Below, in pieces: positions 56,901 through 64,000 of a stretch of DNA of 64,000 nucleotides (within the stretch, counting starts at the first letter, position 1; every line of letters begins with the position of its first letter). This stretch comes from Pyrenophora tritici-repentis (Eukaryota; Ascomycota; Dothideomycetes; Pleosporales; Pleosporaceae): assembly GCF_003171515.1 (NCBI RefSeq), contig NC_089397.1, forward strand, positions 1,054,001 to 1,118,000. The letters run 5' to 3'. Both the position numbers and the translations under genes were made by a program. The notes under the pieces are model-generated. The model was not told where the DNA came from and did no database searches. It saw only the letters and a list, made by a program, of their open reading frames with translations.

Positions 56901-58671
56901 TTGCCGCGCATTGAACAGCATCCTGTACAAGCACCTGTCCACGCCATTCTTACCGCTCTGTTTCACCAGACGGTTGTGTAAGATGGAGAGAACCATGAGC
57001 GATTTGAGCTCCATAAATTCCAGCTCGCCAGGATCCAGCTGCAGAATTTCACCGAGTTGTTGCAGCGAGGGCCGCTTCCGGTCCATTTGAATGACTTTGT
57101 CGACCATGAGCTTTTGACGGAAGCGCCAGTCGTTTCGGCCGAATAGCTCACGGAGGTAGAGCTCAGCCATGAACCATGAGCCACCAACCACGATCCAATG
57201 GTCTTCTGGGTTATGTGAGATGACGTCTACTCCTATCCATTGGCTCGCTACAGCGTGTACCAACACCCTAGTTGTGTGTTCGAGCGGCTCCCAGACTGTT
57301 TCGGGGAAAAGAAGGCGGGAGCTACAGATGGAGAAAGATGCTGTGTGTGCGGTGTCGCATTCCAGGTCATCCACGAATGCAAGCTTATAGGAGTTGCCAA
57401 AGGCATAACTCTGAAAACGCTCAGTGAAGGTATCGAGAGCCCGGGCTAGCATCATGGCGCTATTTCTGACCTCGTTCTCTTTGCCCGGCAGACAGAAAGC
57501 GTGGACCTTGATCGCATTCTCCCCCAAGCGCTCGTCGTCCAGGGTATCACGGTATTCGGAAAGATCGACGTGCTCAAAGGGGCCAATGACGAAGCCGATG
57601 TGTTGCGGGAGAACGGGAGTATCGCAGGAGAAACTGGCGGTCTTTCGTGTAGAGTCTGCGGGATCGAGAATCTATGCTGTTAGCAAAATATGCGATGAGC
57701 ACATGTAAACAAATACGTACATCATCTGTCAATGTCCCAGAGCAGATGACTTGCATCTCGATAGCCTTTTCCTCGTCGGACAAATCCACCTGGTCGTCAT
57801 CTGCATCCAGCATAACGCTATCGGCTTTTTCAGCTCGATCTGCCTGTGTCTGCGCATTTGCACTTGAGGCGGGGCCTTTGCTAAGCGCATCGCCCAGGGT
57901 CCGGGGATAGCGAATAGAAACATCGAAAAGACACCTCGTTTCGCCGTCGTCTATGCATGGAAACAGACAAGATGCGGCACCGGGAAAGGGCGAGTTGCGC
58001 GTGTAGGCATGCGGGTAGCGGGCATCTCCGTCCTCCAGACCGACAAACTGCAGCGCATCACGGAAATCGTCCAATTCGTATTCGATTTCCAGCTTCAGTG
58101 GCGCGTAGAAGGTTCCCTGGGCATCGTCGGTCATGCCAGCCTCCGAAGGCTTCACTTCCCGGATCATTACTTTTTCAGGTATGGAGATGACCAGTTCGTC
58201 TTCGGTGCCAAGCGTGTGCCGCGCTATCCGTTGCTTTGCGTAGTGATATTGCTCGAGGCCGGTGCCGGGATATAATGTCAGTCGCTGGTGCAGGTTCGAG
58301 TAGCTAAACGCCGCCTTCTCGCCGTCGACCTTGATGCTCGTTGGCTTCAGTTGGCGGCAATTCAGGGTAATGTCACGCAGTTGGGACTTGTCGGGCTGTA
58401 TGTCGAGTGTAGTGAGGCCTTTGACCCGGCGCGGTGCAAAGCTAAAGTCGAGCTCGAGCTGCTGCTTCAACAGCGTGAAAGAGTCGCCCGACGAGGCGTC
58501 TTCCATTGCGTCGGCAAGCTCGGGGGGCGCCATGGTGGGCGGCGACGCAGGCGATGCTGCTCCCGAATATGCGGCGGTTGGGTGGGGGTCTCGAGGGCTG
58601 CGATGGTCGTGGGTTGAGTGCGGAGGCGCGCGTTGTACGGGAGTTTCGCGACAATGGACGCTAACACTCAT
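53904..58671 (-). CDS. TAF2: TAF2, TFIID subunit 2
   Basis: Subunit of the general transcription factor TFIID that contacts the initiator region. Exons (minus): 57721-58671 and 53904-57671, 49-bp intron (GTACGT...CATAG), 1,572 residues. The N-terminal half is an M1-aminopeptidase-like fold (LELDFSFAPRRVKGLTTLDI, ASCLFPCIDD). At the position of the zinc HExxH motif the sequence reads HAVASQWIG (about residue 450), so peptidase activity is lost, as in all TAF2. HEAT-like repeats follow. The C-terminal 350 residues are low-complexity P/A/T-rich, ending in a basic segment. The first ATG at 58671 is used here; an in-frame ATG at 58533 (MAPPELADAMEDA) is an equally possible start because the intervening residues look unconserved. 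Confidence 0.9.
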
Positions 58672-59077
58672 GGCCCGTGCGTGGGTTATATGGGGCGCTC
58701 ACCTCGTTCCGCTTCATATTGCCCACGTCACTGCGCGTTTTTGGCTAGTGAAATGAGTAAGTGCGCTTCAATTCCCTTCCACCAGTACTTTCGCATTGCT
58801 TTCAGGACTGTCCACATCCGTGTCACATGATGGCTCCACGTCATACCAGGAGCATGTAAGAATTCAAAGCTGTCAGAAATGCAAACGACCCATACTTTGT
58901 TTTAGCTTTAAGCGGGTAAACGCTCTCGCGTGAACTCTAATTGTGTAAAAAACAGAAACTGTAATAGAGCATGATAATATAGCATGCCTCCCAAGCAATG
59001 TATTCTATGGTCAACAACAAAAAAACGATGATCGGCCTCCCCCTCTTACTATACTTCTTCCACATCGGCATCGTCCT
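58672..59077. other. Intergenic between TAF2 5' end and P450 3' end
   Basis: 406 bp holding the TAF2 promoter and the P450 terminator region. No gene or specific site seen. Confidence 0.5.
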
Positions 59078-60638
59078 CTAAAACTTCCTCTTCCGCATCC
59101 CTACCTCCAGCGCAAGCGGCTTCCTCAGGAATCCCTCCCTAGTCTTCAACTCTCCCTGCCTGATCTCGAACTCATACCGTCTAAACACCGTGGAAACAAT
59201 CAGCGCTAATTCCATCTCAGCCACGTTCCTGCCCACACAAGCTCTGGGTCCATGGCTAAATGGTATGAAAGCTGCCTTCTGCTGCTCGGTGATAGTTTCC
59301 CAACGCTCCGGCCTGAACTCATCGGCATCGGGGCCCCAGATCTCAGTCGAGTGGTGGATAGTGTATGCGGGAACGGAGAGAGCAGTGCCTTGAGGAAAGT
59401 GGTGACCCTGGAGTGTGATTCCTGGGCCTGGGGGAATGAGACGGGGAAGACCGAGGGACGAGGTGCTGTGGATGCGCATAGTTTCCTTGATGACCGCGTC
59501 CATGTACGGCAGATCCTTGACCTGGGCAAACTCTGGCACAGCGTCCGGGTCGGGTAGGGCGGCGTCTAGCTCTTCTTGAAGTTTGCGGACAACGTCTGGG
59601 TGCTTCAGGCAGTGGTACAGAATAGCGCAGGATGTGTTGGAGGTAGTGTCGGAGCCGGCGATGAGTTGGGTCAGGGCTTCAGCGGTAAGTTCTTCACGAC
59701 CAAGCTTGTTGCCGTTTTCATCACGACCTTCCATGAGGCGGGCGAGTAAATCAACGCGATCAGAGGGTTTCTCAAGACGGGCGTTGACACGAGCGATTGC
59801 AATACCGGCGAGGTTCTCGACAGCTTTTATACCTTGGCTAAAGAATGGGTCTGGGAAGTACTTTGCGTAGGGCTTGATGGCGGGGAAGCAACCAATGGTT
59901 CTGTAACGTGTCAGTTCTTGTACCTCCACCGAAAAGTGAGAAATCTACATACCCACTGACTTCACCCCTGCGGTTCAACACTTCAATCGCAGGCGCATAC
60001 GTGATTACTCCGTCCTTGCTAACCTCTGCCTCGTCTCTGCCCTTCTTCAGCATACCAAACGGCTCTCCAAACGCCAAATCGCCAATGACGTCGAAAGCGA
60101 GGTAGTTGAACCAATGCAGTGCATCCATCTGATACCACCCATCCTTATCCTTGACGCTCTCAGCCCGGCTATCCCACTGCTTCTGCAACTCTGCCAAATT
60201 GTGATGAATGTACTGTTCAAACTGCCCAACGCTCTTAGCGGAAAAGGTGTGAGACACAGTCTTGCGCTTCCTGGTATGCTCCGCACGGTCCCTGGTGTTG
60301 AAAAGACCACGTCTGATCGACACAAACGCATCATAGTACTCGCTCTTCAGGAACCCGTTACCATGGCCGTAAATCTGCGGGATAGCGTCCGCATCTGCGA
60401 TACTGACGTGATGTGGCTGGATACGAACGACCTTGCCATACTTCTTGTGCGCCTCGTGTACGGCGAGGAAGCGTTTGCCCTGTCGACACTGCCACAGAAG
60501 CCAGAGGTTCGTCCAAGCGGCAGGGAAGGGCGCCGGAATGTTGCGAATCTGCCAGTTGCGGAGGTACGGTAGTACATAGTAGACGACCGGAAGGAGGAGG
60601 ATCGTGTACGGCGACAGGAGGAGTGATACGACCGTCAT
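59078..60638 (-). CDS. Cytochrome P450, CYP53 family (benzoate 4-monooxygenase type)
   Basis: ER-anchored P450; CYP53 enzymes hydroxylate benzoate at the para position, the first step of benzoate breakdown towards protocatechuate. Exons (minus): 59953-60638 and 59078-59900, 52-bp intron, 502 residues. The start at 60638 gives an N-terminal anchor (MTVVSLLLSPYTILLLPVVYY) and the CYP53-like block KKYGKVVRIQPHHVSIAD. The I-helix reads AGSDTTS, the K-helix ExxR is KETMR, and the haem-binding loop is FSHGPRACVG. All key residues are present. RRGLFNTRDRAEHTRKRK also fits CYP53. No other benzoate pathway genes are visible in the window. Confidence 0.88.
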
Positions 60639-61875
60639 GATGGGCGAAGATGAGGAAGTTGGAATAAGCAATGGAAACAAGCAATTTAAAGAAAGTCGCC
60701 CAGCTTGATCGCGTAGCAGCAGCGTCAAAGTAGCCCCGAGCTCGACGTAATAAACGTTGGCTACTCTTACTGCCTTGTGAGTTTCGATGAACCGTCGACG
60801 TGTTCAATCCCTCTCTTCATCGTTTGCCAGGCCAGCGAGCAGGCTCCTTATACCCCTTTCACACATACCCTTCCTTCGCTTGCGTAAAAAACCCCATGTG
60901 GCAGCCACCATAGAAATTTCCGCGAAACATGGAATCCCCAGGGCCGCAACACGCGACCTGCCAACGTCACTACGGCTTCAGATCCGTCTCGATCCATCAT
61001 CAAGGGCGGCCATTGACCAATCAGGCCTCGCTAGTTTGGCCTTCACATAGCCGTGTTGAAGCTCCGAAGCACGCTCTAAGTCAGCAAGTCGTAACCCCGC
61101 CCTCCCTAGCGCCCGAGAGTTCTCCGTTCCACCCCACGTCGCCAACAGCATCATCGGGAGCCGACGCCAAGACTGCCTGCTTCCGATCAGCCTCGTCTTC
61201 TGCCTGAGACTACTGCATGTGCGCGTTACAGATCCAAAAGTACCGTGTTGCAACCTGGAAAAAGCAGGATACTATGTTAACAGAAACTGCCGATGTGCTT
61301 TCCGTGAAGCTCAAAATGGTATGTGGCGTGTCACGTCGGAGATATTGCGGGTACGTAAGCAGAGTTGCGCCGAGTAAGCTGGTATCTTCCGTGGCGTACC
61401 GGATGATTCGATACACTCCTAGAGCATTTATATTGTTCTCGCGTGGAGACGCCGTTGATTTTTTGTTTTGCATGAAGCTGGCCGGTCTCTCGCTCCAAGG
61501 ACACCGAAGCTCCGAGAGTCCGGACAACCTTGTCATAGTCAGACGATAAGAAGCTTTAGCGTATGTACCCGCCAACATGTCCATCCTCTACTGTATACAA
61601 TGTGCCTGACAAGAACACACGTGCAGTTTCAATCTCTCTCACCAAAAGGTAATCCAGTCGTTACTCTCAGTCAAACTCATGCTTCAGGGGGGTATTGAAT
61701 GAGAATTTAACGCTATCTAGCTAGTCCCGTTGTCCAACTACGTATATATTCCTCAAATGAGGCAAAGAGGTATTAGCGCCATGCTCTCAACGTAGCAAAC
61801 GCCTTGTGGTATCATCCTTTCGAATCAGTCCGTATCTCATTATCCTAGCGTGTGTATCTTCCACCAAAACTGCGC
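60639..61875. other. Intergenic, no gene seen
   Basis: 1.2 kb between the P450 promoter side and the 3' end of the AspRS-DUF2156 gene. Small frames of 70-124 codons at 60.8-61.6 kb on both strands overlap and show no domain. Confidence 0.5.
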
Positions 61876-64000
61876 TTAATTGTTGTCGTCGTCGTCAGAG
61901 AAGAAGTTCAAGATGGCCTTGACCGCCATAGGGCCCAGCCCGTGAGGCGGGTAGCAAATGTAACTTGGGTCATCGACCGCACCCAGCTTCTCACGGAACT
62001 CAGTCTTGTTGGTAAGCTTGAGCTCCGTTGCAATGGCGTGGTATGCGCGGCTGAGGACCTTGACACGCGTGCCCTTGACATTATGTCCGGGGCTGAACTT
62101 GGAGCTGGCACCACCACCAAAAGTGACGCTAGTAGCGCCTTCGGCAGCGACCTGCTTGAGAGCATGGGTGACAATGTACTCGATGGAACCACCAGGCGCA
62201 CCGGGGAAGTCGAGAGAGTACTTGACTTGCCAGCCGTGATCTGGCGAAAGCTGGGCCATCGCTACAAAGGCAGCAATAGTACCATCGGACGTGGTAGCAA
62301 TGTGGTATTGACGGTGCTCCTCATCCTGCCATGGGTGGATGTTAGTCAAGTGAACCTGCTTGCCCTTGCGGTTCTTCAGCCAGTCCTCTACACGAGCATC
62401 GACCTTTTGCTTGATCTCTGGTGGTGGTGGTGAGCCGATCTTGTAATCAGCAATCTTCACTCCCTCCTTCTCGGCGTGACGAATCTTGCGCTGCACATCC
62501 GAGTCCTTGTCGGCGGGGTTGTGGGCTGGGTCGACACGCTGTTCTCCTGTAACGGAGAAGGTGCGCCAGTTGAATTTGGTCGCTAGGACCTCCTCAGCAG
62601 CAGCACCGACAAGTAGCCAGAGCGGCTTGAGGTTGCGCTCCTTCTTGATGTACTTGAGGTAAGCAGCCATCGTCTTCAGGTACTGAGACTCGTGGCAAAG
62701 AGGGTCACCGACGGTAATGGCGAAGCCATCCTGAGGAACGAATCCAACAGCCGCGCCGGTGTTCTCGTCACGCCAAATCTCTGTGCGAGGCTCCAGCCAC
62801 GATGTGTTCGTCGCGTCACCGTAGTTGGCAATGAGCTTCTCGATTGGCTGAAGGTCGATCTTGGCAACAGCGCGATCTTGACCCTCCCACGGAGGATGCA
62901 TTGTGCTTGCTTCAGGATGACGCAGCTGTTTGATAACAGCCTTCTCTGGCAAGCTCTTGGGGTCACGGGGGAACATGGAAGCGTGACGAATGTTTCCAAG
63001 ACTCATCATCAGCATGAGAATACGCTCAAGACCGATACCGCCACCACCGTGGGGTGGAGCTCCCCATTGGAAGCCTTGGATATACTCTTCCATGGAGCTG
63101 GGATCGACCTTGAGTTTGCGCATCTTCTCCAACAGCATATCAGCGTCGTGAATACGCTGACCACCGCTAAGGATTTCCTGGCCTCGACAGAAGATGTCGA
63201 AAGAATTGGTAACGTTGGGGTTGTTGGGGTCGTTCATGGCGTAGAATGGTCGGGCATTTGCTGGGAACTTGTCCAAGATGTAGTAGTCGGTTCCGAGCTT
63301 CTGCTTGATGACGCGACCGAGTTGGACCTCGTCTCTGGTGCCCAGGTCTTCGTTCACGTCAAGCTCATTACCGTCGTCATCTCTCCAGCCAGACTCGTTC
63401 AGCATGCGAACAGCATCGGCGAATGGGATGATTGGGGTCTCATCCAGCCAGACCAAATCCTCATGTGGGAAGTGCTTCTTGATGACCTCAATTTCGGGCC
63501 GATATTGCTCGTAGATTCCCTTGAAGATGGCCTTGAACGTGCGATCTAGCACACGGAGGACCTCATGGTAATGCTCATCAATTTGCATTTCCAGATCGAG
63601 GCCGGTGTACTCGGTCAAATGACGGTAGGTGTTGCTGTTCTCGGCACGGAATACGGCACCAATCTCGTACACTTTGCCAAAGTCTGCAGAGATGGCCATT
63701 TGCTTGGCCAATTGGGGACTCTGGGCAAGGAAGGCACCACGACCAAAGTAGTCAATCTTGAACACACTGGCTCCTGACTCGGTAGCACCACCTTGTAGCT
63801 TGGGAGTATGGATTTCGATGAACCCTTCCGAGTCGAGCTGGTTACGGAAGAGTCTGCAGATACCAGACTGGATGCGGAAGATACCTTGCGAGGCTGTTGT
63901 TCTCAAGTCGATAACGCGGTTGTTCAGACGTGTGCGATCGGCAATCTTGACCCGGGTGTGACCCTCCTTGTGGTCTTCCTTTGCTAGCTCAGCGTCCACT
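61876..64000 (-). CDS. erdS: ErdS-type aspartyl-tRNA synthetase fused to DUF2156 (ergosteryl-aspartate synthase), 5' part outside window
   Basis: Two enzymes in one chain. The first visible ~370 residues are the class II catalytic core of cytosolic aspartyl-tRNA synthetase: RVIDLRT near motif 1, motif 2 VFRAENSNTYRHLTEYTGLD, and motif 3 GGGGIGLERILMLMMSLGNI. From about residue 385 the chain continues without a break into a DUF2156/GNAT-like aminoacyl-tRNA transferase domain (GFVPQDGFAITVGDPLC, LLVGAAAEEVLATKFNWRTF, GQVKYSLDFPGAPGGSIEY-like region, MAVKAILNFF at the end). In fungi this fusion is ErdS, which charges tRNA-Asp and passes aspartate to the 3-OH of ergosterol. No intron interrupts the 2.1 kb seen. 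The N-terminal anticodon-binding domain lies beyond position 64000. The fusion is seen directly; the function follows from the known family. Confidence 0.92.
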   Translation of the reverse strand, partial: VDAELAKEDHKEGHTRVKIADRTRLNNRVIDLRTTASQGIFRIQSGICRLFRNQLDSEGFIEIHTPKLQGGATESGASVFKIDYFGRGAFLAQSPQLAKQMAISADFGKVYEIGAVFRAENSNTYRHLTEYTGLDLEMQIDEHYHEVLRVLDRTFKAIFKGIYEQYRPEIEVIKKHFPHEDLVWLDETPIIPFADAVRMLNESGWRDDDGNELDVNEDLGTRDEVQLGRVIKQKLGTDYYILDKFPANARPFYAMNDPNNPNVTNSFDIFCRGQEILSGGQRIHDADMLLEKMRKLKVDPSSMEEYIQGFQWGAPPHGGGGIGLERILMLMMSLGNIRHASMFPRDPKSLPEKAVIKQLRHPEASTMHPPWEGQDRAVAKIDLQPIEKLIANYGDATNTSWLEPRTEIWRDENTGAAVGFVPQDGFAITVGDPLCHESQYLKTMAAYLKYIKKERNLKPLWLLVGAAAEEVLATKFNWRTFSVTGEQRVDPAHNPADKDSDVQRKIRHAEKEGVKIADYKIGSPPPPEIKQKVDARVEDWLKNRKGKQVHLTNIHPWQDEEHRQYHIATTSDGTIAAFVAMAQLSPDHGWQVKYSLDFPGAPGGSIEYIVTHALKQVAAEGATSVTFGGGASSKFSPGHNVKGTRVKVLSRAYHAIATELKLTNKTEFREKLGAVDDPSYICYPPHGLGPMAVKAILNFFSDDDDNN

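Noticed and set aside
1..64000. tRNA, rRNA or CRISPR loci
   Set aside because: No tRNA-like cloverleaf or rRNA sequence was recognised by eye, and no regular repeat-spacer array exists; the tandem units at 36-45 kb are contiguous degenerate repeats in a eukaryotic genome. A tRNAscan run would be needed to exclude a tRNA fully.

Overview
The window is nuclear DNA of a filamentous ascomycete, most likely a Dothideomycete of the Pleosporales type. The genes are split by many introns of about 45-75 bp with GTANGT donors and CTAAC/CTAAT branch sites. They encode fungal-specific proteins: a rhodopsin-like membrane protein, a CYP53 P450, a CAF120/SKG3 protein and a killer-toxin-type chitinase remnant. 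The species cannot be named from the sequence alone. Exon coordinates below come from reading splice sites and keeping frame.

Layout. 1-4.6 kb: CFT1 (mRNA 3'-end processing, cut by the window edge) and a divergent LMBR1/LMBD1-type transporter. 5-19.3 kb is an accessory, decaying segment. It holds an F-box-like remnant, two broken DUF7136 secreted-protein genes, a broken LysM gene, and a broken killer-toxin-type chitinase gene that kept its LysM and C-terminal parts but lost the GH18 catalytic domain. Dispersed intergenic repeats lie between them. A small secreted cysteine-rich protein follows, whose last exon is interrupted by a 128-bp foldback MITE with an 8-bp target duplication. 19.3-23.2 kb: a rhodopsin-like 7-TM protein and an APC-type permease with a one-base frameshift in a C7 run.

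23.3-35.2 kb is mostly conserved: an SH3-less Lsb1/Pin3-like protein, LETM1/Mdm38, mitochondrial adenylate kinase, sorting nexin 4, choline/ethanolamine phosphotransferase, an unknown protein and an EthD-domain protein. About 36.4-45.3 kb is a degenerate minisatellite with units of roughly 62-70 bp. It is split by a 6,001-bp Copia retrotransposon whose two 197-bp LTRs are identical. 45.7-64 kb returns to core genes: CAF120/SKG3, a BAH/PHD-like/AT-hook chromatin protein, TAF2, a CYP53 benzoate 4-hydroxylase-type P450 and, cut by the window edge, an aspartyl-tRNA synthetase fused to a DUF2156 domain. That fusion is the architecture of ErdS, ergosteryl-3beta-O-aspartate synthase.

Common themes. 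The 7-15.3 kb genes look like one former cell-wall/chitin-interaction locus (chitinase, LysM, DUF7136) that decayed together. Several of its stop codons can be explained by single C-to-T or G-to-A changes in CpA/TpG context, as repeat-induced point mutation would produce. The Copia element is young and intact in its pol frame. LETM1 and adenylate kinase, both mitochondrial, are divergent across about 0.9 kb.
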